Assembly: GCA_963837285.1 (NCBI GenBank)
Contig: CAWIMS010000005.1
Location: forward strand, 1,116,001-1,180,000
Origin: Planosporangium sp963837285
Lineage (GTDB): Bacteria > Actinomycetota > Actinomycetes > Mycobacteriales > Micromonosporaceae
DNA: 64,000 nt
Direction: 5' to 3'
Below, one piece after another: positions 40,411 to 51,005 of this stretch. The position numbers and the translations under genes are program-made. Every line of letters begins with the position of its first letter. The first letter of the stretch is position 1. The notes beneath the pieces are model-generated. The model was given only the letters and a program-made list of their open reading frames with translations. It had not been told where the DNA came from and made no database searches.

Positions 40411-42264
40411 ATGAGAGTCAGCACGCGTTGGTCGGCCGGCGCGGCGGTGATCGTCACCGTCCTCGGCGGCCTCGTCGCCGGTCCGAAGCTGTCGGCATTC
40501 GCCGCCACCCCTGGACAGTGGCAACTGACACCACCGGGCGCCCAGACGGTCGCCGCGACGGTGCGGCTCGACTCCGCCGGCAGGCTCACCCTCGAGGTAC
40601 GGCGGGGGGTGACCCAGGTGCTGAAGCCGTCCGCGCTGGGCATCCGGACCACCGCCGCCGACCTCAGCAAAGGGCTGACCTTCACCGGGCGGGCCGACAC
40701 GCACGTCACGCAGAGCTACACCACCGCCGCCGGCCGCCGGCACCAGCACACCGTCGATGCCAACCAGACCACGCTGCGCTTCACCAAGGGCAGCACCCGG
40801 CTCGACCTGGTCGTCCGGGTGTCGTCGGACGGGATCGGGTACCGGTACGTGCTGCCGCGGTCGGGCTCGATCACGGTCAACGGGGAGGCGTCCGCGTACG
40901 CCGTGCCGACCGCCGCCCGCGCGTTCCTGCTGCCGTTCGACAACGGGCGCAACGACTACGAGAGCGTCCCGGACCACACCACGGTCGCCGCGGCCGCGCC
41001 GGTCGCGTACGGGTACCCGGCCCTGTTCAACGTCGGCGACAGCTGGCTGCTGGTCGGCGAGTCCGACATGACCGGCAGCTACGGCGGGTCCCGGCTCACG
41101 CTGAACGGCACCAGCCGGGTCTTCCAGCTCACCCTGCCGGACGCGACCGAGAAGAGCACCGGCCCGCTGTCCACGCCGTGGCGGATGATGATCGTCGGTG
41201 ACCTGGCGACGGTCACCGGGAGCGACCTGATCACCGACCTGGCCAGCCCGTCGAAGGTGACCGACACGTCCTGGATCAAGGCCGGGCGGTCCGAGTGGTC
41301 GTGGTGGTCGGACGGGGCGACCAGCAAGAGCCTCGACGCGCAGAAGAAGGCCGTCGACTTCGCCGCCCGGATGGGCTGGGAGTACAACCTGGTCGACGCC
41401 GGCTGGAGTTCGAGCTGGATGCCACAGCTCGTCCAGTACGCGAAGAGCAGGAATGTCGGGATCTTCATCTGGGTGAGCTATTCGTCGCTGGACACGGCCG
41501 CCGAGCGCGACTCGAAGCTGCCGCAGTACAAGTCCTGGGGCGTGGTCGGATTGAAGATCGACTTCATCGAGTCGGACACCCAGGCGCGGATGAAGTGGTA
41601 CGACGCGATCCTCGCCGCGACCGCGAAGAACAAGCTGATGATCGACTTCCACGGGGCCACGATCCCGCGCGGGTACGAGCGGACCTGGCCGCAGGTGCTG
41701 ACCACCGAGGCGGTCGACGGTGCCGAGCACATCCACAACAAGCCGGGCAAAGAGCCGTTCCCGGCGAACTACTACACGACGCTGCCGTTCACCCGGAACC
41801 TCCTCGGCTCCATGGACTACACGCCGGTGACGTTCACCGCGCTGCGTACCAACACCGACGCCGCCGAGCTGGCCCAGTCGGTCGTCTTCGAGTCCGGGCT
41901 GCAGAACTTCGCCGACAGCGTGGCCAGCTACGACGCGCACCCGCTGGCGGAGCAGTTGCTACGCCGGGTGGCGGCGAGCTGGGACGAGACCAGGCTGCTG
42001 TCCGGCGACCCGGACTCGAACGTGATCCTGGCCCGGCGCAGCGGTACGACCTGGTTCGTCGGCGCGATCTTCGCCGGGCCGGCGCACACCGCGTCGATCC
42101 CGCTCAGCTTCCTGCCGGCCGGTACGTGGACCGCCGACGTGTACGCGGACGGCGACGGCAACGCGCTCGCCCTGACCACGCGTCAGGTCACGAACGCGGA
42201 CACCCTGTCGGTCCCGGTCGGCGTGAACGGCGGCTTCACCGTCCAGCTCACCCCCGCGGCATGA
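40411..42264 (+). CDS. Secreted glycoside hydrolase family 97
   Basis: 617 residues from ATG 40411 (GGAGGGCAGG upstream), with a signal peptide (RWSAGAAVIVTVLGGLVAGP). The GH97 N-terminal beta-sandwich (LDSAGRLTLEVRRGVTQVLK, GIGYRYVLPRSG), the barrel (WSWWSDGATSKSLDAQKKAV, EYNLVDAGWSSSW, WVSYSSLDTAAERDSKLPQY, GLKIDFIESDTQ, LMIDFHGATIPRGYERTWPQ, LTTEAVDGAEHI) and the C-terminal domain are all visible. GH97 contains inverting alpha-glucosidases and retaining alpha-galactosidases. The residue at the nucleophile site (IDFIESD) hints at the retaining type, but this is not certain. Carbohydrate scavenging outside the cell is likely. Confidence 0.9.
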   Translation: MRVSTRWSAGAAVIVTVLGGLVAGPKLSAFAATPGQWQLTPPGAQTVAATVRLDSAGRLTLEVRRGVTQVLKPSALGIRTTAADLSKGLTFTGRADTHVTQSYTTAAGRRHQHTVDANQTTLRFTKGSTRLDLVVRVSSDGIGYRYVLPRSGSITVNGEASAYAVPTAARAFLLPFDNGRNDYESVPDHTTVAAAAPVAYGYPALFNVGDSWLLVGESDMTGSYGGSRLTLNGTSRVFQLTLPDATEKSTGPLSTPWRMMIVGDLATVTGSDLITDLASPSKVTDTSWIKAGRSEWSWWSDGATSKSLDAQKKAVDFAARMGWEYNLVDAGWSSSWMPQLVQYAKSRNVGIFIWVSYSSLDTAAERDSKLPQYKSWGVVGLKIDFIESDTQARMKWYDAILAATAKNKLMIDFHGATIPRGYERTWPQVLTTEAVDGAEHIHNKPGKEPFPANYYTTLPFTRNLLGSMDYTPVTFTALRTNTDAAELAQSVVFESGLQNFADSVASYDAHPLAEQLLRRVAASWDETRLLSGDPDSNVILARRSGTTWFVGAIFAGPAHTASIPLSFLPAGTWTADVYADGDGNALALTTRQVTNADTLSVPVGVNGGFTVQLTPAA

Positions 42265-42267
42265 CCT

Positions 42268-42334
42268 GGCACAATTTCCCGGAAACAGTGGCCTCAGCGC
42301 CTCGCCGTGGCCACTGTTTCCGGGAAATTGTGCC
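42268..42334. repeat. Family B palindrome, copy 4 (26-bp perfect arms, divergent sequence)
   Basis: The left arm 42268-42293 and right arm 42309-42334 are perfect reverse complements (GGCACAATTTCCCGGAAACA plus GTGGCC). The sequence differs from other copies at several bases, but both arms changed together. It lies between the convergent GH97 and PAS-GGDEF-EAL genes, near both stop codons. Confidence 0.9.
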
Positions 42335-42348
42335 GGGAACCGGGGAGC

Positions 42349-44619
42349 TTACGGCTGGGCGATCATCTCGGTGATCCGCTCGGGCGGCCCGGGGCGGGCG
42401 TAGAAGAAGCCCTGCCCGGAGTCGCACCCCACGGCGCGGAGCCGGTCGGCCTGTACCGCAGTCTCCACGCCCTCGGCGGTGACCGTGAGATCCAGGGCAT
42501 GCGCCAGCTGTACCAGCGTGGCGACCATCCGCTCGCCCGCGAGATCCGCGTGCAGCGCCCGCTGGCCGTCCGCGCGCGACCAGCCCGGACGCGGCGATTC
42601 CGAACGCAGCCCGTCGACGAACGAGCCGGCGAGCTTGATCGCTTGTACCGGAAGGGTCCGCAGGTAGGCCAGGTTGGAGTACCCGGTGCCGAAGTCGTCG
42701 ATGGCGATCCGCACGCCCATCGCCGCGAGCTTGGTCAGCGCGGCGAGCGGCTCGTGACCGGGGCCCATCACGGCGCTCTCGGTCAGCTCCAGTTGCAGGA
42801 AGCCGGGCTCCAGGCCGGTCCGCTCCAGGATCGCGGCGACGTCGTCGACCAGACCCGGCTCGTGCGCCTGCCGGACGGCGAGGTTGACGCTGATCAGCGG
42901 GGCCGCGTCGCCGGCCACGCCACGCCAGATCCGGGCCTGGCGGCACGCCTCTTCGAGCACCCAACGGCCGAGCGGGACGATCATCCCGGTCTCCTCGGCG
43001 AGGCTGACGAACTGGTCCGGGTTGAGCACCCCGAGCCGTGGATGCCGCCAGCGGACCAGCGCCTCCGCCCCGACCACGGTGTCGCCACCGCAGAGCACCA
43101 GCGGCTGGTACTCGATGAAGAACTCACCGCGTTCGAGCGCGGCCGGCATCGCGGCGGACAGCTCGTACCGGGCCACCTCGCGGTCGCTGCGGTCCGGGTC
43201 GAACAGCGCCCACTTGCCCTTGCCGTCGGCCTTCGCCCAGTACAGCGTGATGTCGGCGGCCCGCATCAGGTCGGCCGGTGTGGTGGTCGCGCAGACCCGG
43301 TCGACGATGCCGATGCTGGCCGACACCGAGAGCTGGTGGCCGCCCGCGGCGACCGGCGTGGCCAGCGTGTCGAGCACGGCCTCGGCGAGCGCGACGACCT
43401 CCTGGGTGTCCTCGTGCCGGCGGACCAGGATCACGAACTCGTCGCCGCCCATGCGGGCCACCAGGTGCCCGGCCCGGGAGACGATCTGGTGCAGCCGGTG
43501 GGCGACCGCCACCAGCAGCTCGTCGCCGACGTCGTGCCCGAAGCTGTCGTTGACGACCTTGAACCCGTCGAGGTCGATGTAGCACACCCCGACCCGGTCG
43601 TGCTCCCCGGCGGCGGCGAAGAGGTCGTAGAGCCGGTCGAAGAACAGGGTGCGGTTGGGCAGGCCGGTCAACGGGTCGTGCAGGGCCTGGTGGCGCAGCC
43701 GGACCTGGAGGTGGTGCCGGTCGGTGACGTCTTCCACCATGATCACCTGGAAGCGCGGGGCGCCCCGCTCGTCCCGGATCAGCGAGCCGGCCAGGTGCGC
43801 CCAGAGCAGTTGACCGTCCTTGCGGCGCAACCGCTGGTCGATCCGGACCCGGTCGAGCGTGTCGTCGTTCAGCTCCGCCAGCAGCGCCGCCACGTCGGCT
43901 GCCTCGCTGGGATGGACGAAGTCGGCGATGGCCCGACCGCGCAGCTCGTCCTGCGGGTACCCGGTCATCTCGGCGAGCGTCGCGTTGACCTCGATGAGCC
44001 GGCCGGACAGGTCGGCGATACCGATCCCGAACGCCGAGCCGGCGAACACCGCGCGGAACCGCGCCTCGCTGGCCTGTAGCGCCCGCTCCGCGTCGCGCCG
44101 CGCGAGCACGGCGGCGGACCGGATCTCCTCCTGCGCGTCGAGCGTGCGCTCCCACAGCGCGTGCGCGAACCCCTCGGCCAGCGAGCCGAGCAGCCGCAGC
44201 AGCCGGTTACCGGGGTCGGACCCGGCCTCGCCCGCGCTGCCATCGGCGGGCAGCCGGGCGCCGGCGGGCAGCCGGGCGCCGGCGGGCAGGCGGGTACCAG
44301 CAGGCAGGCCGGCGCCGGCGGGCAGGCCGGCGCCGAGCACCTCCAGGGTGCGCCCGAGCGTCTCGCCGCTGGCGAAGCTCGCCTGGACCAGCGCCGCGCC
44401 GATCTCCCGGCCGGCGGACGGGTCGAACGGATCGGCCGACAACGCCTCGGTCATCCGCGCGACGAGGCCGCGCAGGAACGCCAGGACCTCCCGGGCGCTC
44501 ATCGGCACGTAGCTCGTGTCGGTCACCGCCCGCGCCCACGTGCGGGCGAGGGCGTCAGTGTCGACGGGGGCGGTGGCGCCGCGGCCAGGGGCGGCGAACA
44601 CGCCGGTCAGGCGGGTCAT
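42349..44619 (-). CDS. PAS-GGDEF-EAL cyclic di-GMP signalling protein
   Basis: 756 residues. The N-terminal helical domain (about 1-95) is followed by a repetitive linker (AGLPAGAGLPAGTRLPAGAR, about 96-125). A second helical stretch leads into a PAS domain (about 185-300: FRAVFAGSAFGIGIADLSGR, VMVEDVTDRHHL). The GGDEF domain (about 310-470) carries an intact ARMGGDEFVILV, and the EAL domain (about 490-745) carries FIEYQPLVLCGGDTVVGAEA, SVNLAVRQAHEPGL and IAIDDFGTGYSNLAYLRTLP. Both active-site motifs look intact, so it may make and degrade c-di-GMP. Its start overlaps the methyltransferase stop (ATGA), showing co-translation. Confidence 0.92.
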   Translation of the reverse strand: MTRLTGVFAAPGRGATAPVDTDALARTWARAVTDTSYVPMSAREVLAFLRGLVARMTEALSADPFDPSAGREIGAALVQASFASGETLGRTLEVLGAGLPAGAGLPAGTRLPAGARLPAGARLPADGSAGEAGSDPGNRLLRLLGSLAEGFAHALWERTLDAQEEIRSAAVLARRDAERALQASEARFRAVFAGSAFGIGIADLSGRLIEVNATLAEMTGYPQDELRGRAIADFVHPSEAADVAALLAELNDDTLDRVRIDQRLRRKDGQLLWAHLAGSLIRDERGAPRFQVIMVEDVTDRHHLQVRLRHQALHDPLTGLPNRTLFFDRLYDLFAAAGEHDRVGVCYIDLDGFKVVNDSFGHDVGDELLVAVAHRLHQIVSRAGHLVARMGGDEFVILVRRHEDTQEVVALAEAVLDTLATPVAAGGHQLSVSASIGIVDRVCATTTPADLMRAADITLYWAKADGKGKWALFDPDRSDREVARYELSAAMPAALERGEFFIEYQPLVLCGGDTVVGAEALVRWRHPRLGVLNPDQFVSLAEETGMIVPLGRWVLEEACRQARIWRGVAGDAAPLISVNLAVRQAHEPGLVDDVAAILERTGLEPGFLQLELTESAVMGPGHEPLAALTKLAAMGVRIAIDDFGTGYSNLAYLRTLPVQAIKLAGSFVDGLRSESPRPGWSRADGQRALHADLAGERMVATLVQLAHALDLTVTAEGVETAVQADRLRAVGCDSGQGFFYARPGPPERITEMIAQP

Positions 44620-45503
44620 GGCTTATGCCCGACCCCCGCACAGAATCCGGCCCGGATCCCACCGGGCAACCGGTCGCCGTCCCGTCCCCCGGGATGGTCG
44701 CCAAACTGGACGCCGCCGAGGTCGGCGTCCGGCCCGTCGATCGTCTCCGGACGCCACTCCTGGAGGGCGACCAGGCCCGGCGGGACCAGCTCGAATCCGG
44801 TGAAGAAGGCGCGCAGCTCGGCGTCGCTGCGCGGAGTCAGCGGCGCACCGATGCGCTTGTATATCTCCAGGGTCTTCAGCCCGTCGACGGGAGGGTCAGG
44901 AACCCGGCGGATGTGTGAAAGCGCGAGGTAGCTGCCGGCGGCGGCGGCATCACGGTACCGGGCGATCACCCCGGCCGGGTCGTCGCTGTCGGGCACGAAG
45001 TGCAGCAGTGAGATCATCAGGATCGCCACCGGCTGGTCGAGATCGAGGACGCGCAGCAGTTCCGGATCGGACAGTACACGCTCGGGCGTCCGCAGATCAT
45101 CCTGGACCACGGCGACCCGATCATTGTCCGCCAGGATGGCCCGGCTGTGCGCGACCGCGATGGGGTCTATGTCCACATAGGTCACTCTGGCGTCCGGGGC
45201 GGCGCGCTGCGCGATCTCGTGCACGTTGCCCGCGGTCGGGATGCCCGAGCCGATGTCGAGGAACTGCCGCACGCCAGCCGCCACCAGGTGCTCGACCGCG
45301 CGTCGCAGGAACGACCGGTTGGCGCGCGCGAACCGCGGCGTCTCCGGCACCAGGCGCACGATCTGGCGCGCCGTCTCGCGGTCCACCGCGTAGTTGTGCG
45401 AGCCGCCCAGGTAGTAGTCGTAGACCCGAGCGGGACTCGGCCGGTCGAGATCGATCTCGTCCGGGGTCCAGTTGAGTCGCTCGGCGGCACCACCTCTCGT
45501 CAC
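44616..45503 (-). CDS. DUF574-family SAM-dependent methyltransferase
   Basis: 295 residues (MTRGGAAERLNWTPDEIDLD). Family features are RPSPARVYDYYLGGSHNYAV, SAM motif QFLDIGSGIPTAGNVHEIAQ, VTYVDIDPIAVAHSRAIL and VAILMISLLHFVPDSDDPAG. DUF574 methyltransferases are very abundant in Streptomyces and Micromonosporaceae and are usually linked to signalling genes. The stop overlaps the c-di-GMP protein start. The substrate is unknown. The last 35 residues (GVQFGDHPGGRDGDRL) lie beyond the usual fold. Confidence 0.88.
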   Translation of the reverse strand: MTRGGAAERLNWTPDEIDLDRPSPARVYDYYLGGSHNYAVDRETARQIVRLVPETPRFARANRSFLRRAVEHLVAAGVRQFLDIGSGIPTAGNVHEIAQRAAPDARVTYVDIDPIAVAHSRAILADNDRVAVVQDDLRTPERVLSDPELLRVLDLDQPVAILMISLLHFVPDSDDPAGVIARYRDAAAAGSYLALSHIRRVPDPPVDGLKTLEIYKRIGAPLTPRSDAELRAFFTGFELVPPGLVALQEWRPETIDGPDADLGGVQFGDHPGGRDGDRLPGGIRAGFCAGVGHKP

Positions 45504-45757
45504 GCCTTGCAGCCTATGGGCACGACGGTGCTCCGCGGTACCCGCCAGGGTACGCGACGACCAAGATCACAGCTCGCGATCGGAGTATTGGCTGGTAGCG
45601 AGCGACCAATTTACCCCGTTCTTCCCGTGATCGGTTCGGTGACCGGCCAGGTCAGGCGGCTGTCACCCGAACCGGCGAACGTCACGCGCCGTGGCGGTGG
45701 TCGCCCCGAAAGAAGGACTTGCGGCCAACCGGCGCCGCGGGTCTACCGTGGCCCGCG

Positions 45758-46954
45758 ATGAGCAGCTTCATCCGTACCCATCCGGTTTTCGCGGTGTTGA
45801 TGGCGATGGCGACACTTGTCGGCACCGCAGCCATTTACACGGGTACGGTCGGCGCGGTCACCGCCGCCCGTCAGGTGACGATTCCAGCCGCCCCGAACCC
45901 GGCCCGCCCGGACCCGGACCCGGCCGGCCCGGCGGCCGCGCCGGATCCCGCCGCCGACGGCCTCGGCCCCGCTGCCGACGCCGACGCCGGTCCGGGGCAA
46001 CCGCCAGCGCGCGCCGCAGCCCCCCGCTGCGGGCTGTCCAGCCGGCTGGTACCCGGGTGCGGCGTCCTCTGGGGCGTCGCACCCGGCGCGTACACCGACC
46101 AGCCGGCGTCCCGTGCCCTCGCCGGCTTCGAGGAGAAGACCGGACGCGCGGTCGGCATCCTGCACGTGTACCACCGCGGCGACGAGCTGTTTCCCACCGC
46201 CGACGAGATCGCCGCCACCCGGCAGGGCGGCCGGCACCGGCTGCTGCTCGCGAACTGGAAGGTGGCCTGGGGCGCGACCTGGGCCGACGCGGCGCGCGGC
46301 GACCTGGACGCCCGGATCGACCGGCTCGCCGGCTACCTGAAGCGGACCTACCGCGAGCCGTTCTACCTGGCGATCCACCACGAGCCGGAGAACGACGTCG
46401 ATCCGGCCGCGGGTTCCGGGATGACCGCCCGGGATTTCGCCGCCATGTTCCGGCACACCGCGCGGCGCCTGCGGGCCGACGGCGTCACCAACGCGGTCTT
46501 CACCATGGTGTACATGTCCTACCAGCCGTGGTGCCTGCAGCCCTGGTTCGCCGACCTGTGGCCGGGCGACGACGTGGTCGACTGGGTCGGCTTCGACCCG
46601 TACCTTTCCGCCGAGCCGGGCGCGTACGGCTACGGTGACTTCGGGTACCTGGTCGATCGCACCTCGCAGCCGGCCCGCTGGCCCGGCTTCTACCGCTGGG
46701 TCACCCGTACCCACGGCGACAAGCCACTGATGATCGCCGAGTGGGGCGTCTTCGAGTACCCGTCGGATCCGGCCCGGAAGGCGTGGATCTTCTCCACGGT
46801 GGCCAGCCAGCTCAGCCGGTACCCGGCGATCAAGGCACTGGTCTACTTCGACTCCCCGTCGACCCCGAAAGGCGACACCCGGCCGGACAGTTCGCAGCCG
46901 GCCCTGGCCGAGTACCGCCGCCTCGCCGAATCCCCCCTTTTCACGACCGGTTAG
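45758..46954 (+). CDS. GH26-like secreted glycoside hydrolase
   Basis: 398 residues from ATG 45758. The N-terminus has a membrane or signal segment (FAVLMAMATLVGTAAIYTGT) and a P/A/D-rich linker of about 60 residues. The catalytic barrel begins CGVLWGVAPGAYTDQPASRA. The acid/base glutamate is in YLAIHHEPEND and the nucleophile in MIAEWGVFEYPSDP, the usual GH26 (beta-mannanase or related) positions. FWSYQPW-like and VDWVGFDPYLS segments support the barrel. Without further evidence the substrate (mannan, glucan or other) is undefined. Confidence 0.82.
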   Translation: MSSFIRTHPVFAVLMAMATLVGTAAIYTGTVGAVTAARQVTIPAAPNPARPDPDPAGPAAAPDPAADGLGPAADADAGPGQPPARAAAPRCGLSSRLVPGCGVLWGVAPGAYTDQPASRALAGFEEKTGRAVGILHVYHRGDELFPTADEIAATRQGGRHRLLLANWKVAWGATWADAARGDLDARIDRLAGYLKRTYREPFYLAIHHEPENDVDPAAGSGMTARDFAAMFRHTARRLRADGVTNAVFTMVYMSYQPWCLQPWFADLWPGDDVVDWVGFDPYLSAEPGAYGYGDFGYLVDRTSQPARWPGFYRWVTRTHGDKPLMIAEWGVFEYPSDPARKAWIFSTVASQLSRYPAIKALVYFDSPSTPKGDTRPDSSQPALAEYRRLAESPLFTTG

Positions 46955-46983
46955 CGGGGCCGCCGGGCGTACCATGCTGGATC

Positions 46984-47760
46984 ATGGCGCGGCGGTGTCA
47001 CGGATTCGATCACGAGGCGTACTGCGCCGGGGTCGAGGCGGAGACCGCCACGTTCGCCGCCACCATCGACGGCGCCGACCCGACCGCGCCGGTCGCGACC
47101 TGCGGCTCCTGGCTGCTGTACGACCTCGTCGAGCACTGTGGCCACATCCACCGGTGGGCGGGCGCGATCGCGGGCAAGCTGTCCGCCCGCCGCCTCAACC
47201 GCAAGAACGCCGACTGGCCGCTGCCGCCCAACCCCGCCGAGTACGCGACCTGGCTGGCCGAAGGCGGCGTCGACCTGGTCGAGGTGCTGCGGGTGGCCGA
47301 CCCGGACGCGCCGTGCTGGGTGTGGGGCGCCGACCCGCGGGTGCACTGGTGGTCGCGCCGGATGCTGCACGAAACCACCGTGCACCGGTGCGACGCGCAA
47401 CTCGCCCTCGGCGCGGACCTGACGATCGAGCCGGCCGTCGCGGTCGACGGCATCGACGAGTTCCTCGACAACCTCCCGTACGCGGTGAACTTCGCCCCGG
47501 GTGTGGCCAACCTGCGCGGCGCCGGGCAGCGGCTGCGGCTGTCCTGCCCGGACCGCGAGGTGATCTGGACGATCACCCTCGATGAGGACGGCTTCACCTG
47601 GTCGCACGACCGCGGCGGCCACGTCGACGCCGCGGTCAACGCCGACGCGGGCGACCTGTACCTGGTGGTGTGGGGCCGGCTGACCCTCGACGATCCGCGG
47701 GTGGGCGTGACCGGCGACCGCGCGCTGCTGCGTTACTGGTTCAGCTATTCGGAGATCTGA
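46984..47760 (+). CDS. Maleylpyruvate isomerase/DinB-fold family protein
   Basis: 258 residues from ATG 46984. The N-terminal DinB-like helical bundle has a metal-binding histidine in LYDLVEHCGHIHRWAGAIAG and a second HETTVHRCDAQLAL, which match the mycothiol-dependent maleylpyruvate isomerase family. The C-terminal domain (FLDNLPYAVNFAPGV, TITLDEDGFTWSHD) is its usual beta-domain. In actinobacteria these proteins are thought to use mycothiol; the reaction here is unknown. Confidence 0.88.
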   Translation: MARRCHGFDHEAYCAGVEAETATFAATIDGADPTAPVATCGSWLLYDLVEHCGHIHRWAGAIAGKLSARRLNRKNADWPLPPNPAEYATWLAEGGVDLVEVLRVADPDAPCWVWGADPRVHWWSRRMLHETTVHRCDAQLALGADLTIEPAVAVDGIDEFLDNLPYAVNFAPGVANLRGAGQRLRLSCPDREVIWTITLDEDGFTWSHDRGGHVDAAVNADAGDLYLVVWGRLTLDDPRVGVTGDRALLRYWFSYSEI

Positions 47761-47852
47761 GGCGGACAGCGGAAACATCCGATGTCCGGCCTTGACCCGC
47801 CCTATCGGCGGGTGTAAATCTCGCCGGTAGTCGCGGGATAAGGGGCAGGGCC

Positions 47853-49271
47853 ATGACCAACGGGTACACACGACGCGCGCTGATCGCCGCCAGCGGGCTC
47901 ACGGCGGCCGGTGCGGTCGCATTCGGTCCGGCGGCGCTCGCGAGAGCCGCGGCCGGCGCCGGGGCGGCCGACCCCTGGGCGGCGGTCCCCGACATCCTCG
48001 CGCAGATCGATCCGCCGACCTTCGCGCACCGCACCTTCCCGGTCACCCGCTACGGCGCGGTCGGCGACGGCGTCACCGACAACACCGGCGCGTTCGTCAA
48101 GGCGATCCTGGCCTGCTACCTCAGCGGCGGCGGGCGGGTCCTGGTGCCGCCGGGCGGCTACCTGACCGGCGCGATCCACCTGCGCAGTAACGTCGAGCTG
48201 TACGTGAGCGCCGGCGCGACGATCCAGTTCTCCCCGGACCCGACCAGTTACCTGCCGGTGGTGATGACCCGGTTCGAGGGCACCGAATGCTACAACTATT
48301 CGCCGCTCATTTACGCGTACGGGCAACGCAACGTCGCCGTGACCGGTCCGGGCACGCTGGACGGCCAGGCCCGCCTCGGCCCCTGGGAGAGCTGGTACGC
48401 GGGCGGCGGCCCGCAGGGTAAGGACCAGACCCTGTTGCGCGGCATGGGCGCCACCGGTGTACCGGTGTCCGAGCGGCGCTTCGGCCCCGGCCACTACCTG
48501 CGGCCACAGCTGATCCAGTTCTACCGGTGCGAGAACGTGCTCATCAGCGACGTGACCATCGTCGACCCACCAATGTGGACGATCCATCCGGTCCTCTCGC
48601 GCAACGTCACGGTACGCGGCGTCACGGTGCACAGCACGCTGTACAACACCGACGGCTGCGACCCGGAGGCGTGCACCAACGTGCACATCTCGGACTGCCG
48701 GTTCGACACCAACGACGACTGCATCTCGGTGAAGTCCGGCCGGGACGAGGACGGCATCCGGGTCGGCGTGCCGAGCAGCAACATCGTCATCGAACGCTGC
48801 AAGTTCGCCGGCCGCTGGGGCGGGGTCGCCGTGGGCAGCGAGATGTCCGGCGGCGTGCGCAATCTCTTCGCCCGGGACTGCGAAATCAACCCGGCTGATT
48901 TTCCCGGCCACTACCCGGTCAAGTACCCGCTGTACGTCAAGACCAACAAGCTGCGGGGCGGCTTCATCGAGGGCGTACACCTGCGTGACTTCACCGGCAG
49001 CCGGGTCGAACGCGAGATCCTGTACGTGATCCTCAACTACAACAACCAGGTCGGCGACAAGCCGGTACTGGTCCGCGACATCACCGCCGAGCGTATGGTC
49101 ATTGACGGCGCGCGCACCGCCGTCTACCTCACCGGCTTGACGACTGACCACATCCAGGGCGTACACCTGCGCGACTGCACATTCACCAACGTCACCCAGC
49201 CGAAAAACACGGTCACCTTCACCGACGACCTGACCTTCGACAAGGTCACCATCAACGGAGTCCCGCTGTAG
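47853..49271 (+). CDS. GH28-like secreted polysaccharide hydrolase (Tat signal)
   Basis: 472 residues from ATG 47853 (AAGGGGCAGGGCC upstream). The N-terminus (TRRALIAASGLTAAGAVAFG) has the twin-arginine export pattern. The beta-helix family motifs of GH28 polygalacturonases follow: FPVTRYGAVGDGVTDNTGAF, NTDGCDPEACTNV (the NTDG catalytic aspartates), DTNDDCISVKSGRDEDG and WGGVAVGSEMSGGVRNLFAR. The usual GHG motif is replaced by the GSEMSGG form common in plant-like and exo-acting members. Family A copy 4 starts 21 bases after the stop. Confidence 0.9.
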   Translation: MTNGYTRRALIAASGLTAAGAVAFGPAALARAAAGAGAADPWAAVPDILAQIDPPTFAHRTFPVTRYGAVGDGVTDNTGAFVKAILACYLSGGGRVLVPPGGYLTGAIHLRSNVELYVSAGATIQFSPDPTSYLPVVMTRFEGTECYNYSPLIYAYGQRNVAVTGPGTLDGQARLGPWESWYAGGGPQGKDQTLLRGMGATGVPVSERRFGPGHYLRPQLIQFYRCENVLISDVTIVDPPMWTIHPVLSRNVTVRGVTVHSTLYNTDGCDPEACTNVHISDCRFDTNDDCISVKSGRDEDGIRVGVPSSNIVIERCKFAGRWGGVAVGSEMSGGVRNLFARDCEINPADFPGHYPVKYPLYVKTNKLRGGFIEGVHLRDFTGSRVEREILYVILNYNNQVGDKPVLVRDITAERMVIDGARTAVYLTGLTTDHIQGVHLRDCTFTNVTQPKNTVTFTDDLTFDKVTINGVPL

Positions 49272-49292
49272 CCGCTAACATGCGCAGATCCC

Positions 49293-49355
49293 GCCGATCT
49301 AGGAAGGATGGTGCCCGAGTCGCTCGGTTTGTCCCACCATTCGTCCTAGATCGAC
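49293..49355. repeat. Family A palindrome, copy 4
   Basis: The left arm 49293-49313 (GCCGATCTAGGAAGGATGGTG) and right arm 49335-49355 differ at two positions. It lies between the GH28-like gene and otsA, in the same direction as both. The left arm has the GGAAG variant shared with copy 5. Confidence 0.85.
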
Positions 49356-49487
49356 GAGAAGGGGGCAGAGTGACGAACCGCACGTAGCCGGACGGCGCCT
49401 ATGCGTGCGGCTGCCGAATCGCGTTTGATGGACCGGTGTCGAGGAAATGACCAGGAACACGGCCGAGCTGAGCGCGTGGAGGCACTG

Positions 49488-50873
<1,386 letters not shown>

Positions 50874-50874
50874 C

Positions 50875-50943
50875 CTCGCCGATCTAGGAAGAATGGTGCC
50901 CCGACTGCCCGATTTGTCCGACCATTCTTCCTAGATCGACGAG
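50875..50943. repeat. Family A palindrome, copy 5
   Basis: The left arm 50875-50897 and right arm 50921-50943 differ at one position (GCC versus GTC at the fifth codon). The left arm contains GCCGATCTAGGAAGAATGG. It begins two bases after the otsA stop and precedes the ArsR gene. Confidence 0.88.
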
Positions 50944-50951
50944 GATGGAGC

Positions 50952-50999
50952 CCGACAACTTCGGGGCGCCTTGACAAGAAAGGTTGTCGGCTGCATCGT
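50952..50999 (+). promoter_or_regulatory. ArsR promoter and operator, apparently leaderless
   Basis: A perfect -35 TTGACA (50971-50976) lies between palindrome arms CCGACAACTT (50952-50961) and AGGTTGTCGG (50981-50990). A weak -10 CATCGT lies at 50994-50999 with 17-base spacing. Transcription would start at the ATG at 51006, so the mRNA is probably leaderless. The palindrome overlapping the promoter suggests autorepression. Confidence 0.55.
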
Positions 51000-51005
51000 T
51001 TACAC

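Noticed and set aside
44230..44340. Repeat region in the GGDEF-EAL gene as an independent noncoding repeat
   Set aside because: The units are multiples of three and encode a flexible GLPAGAR linker in frame with both flanking domains, so it is part of the coding sequence.
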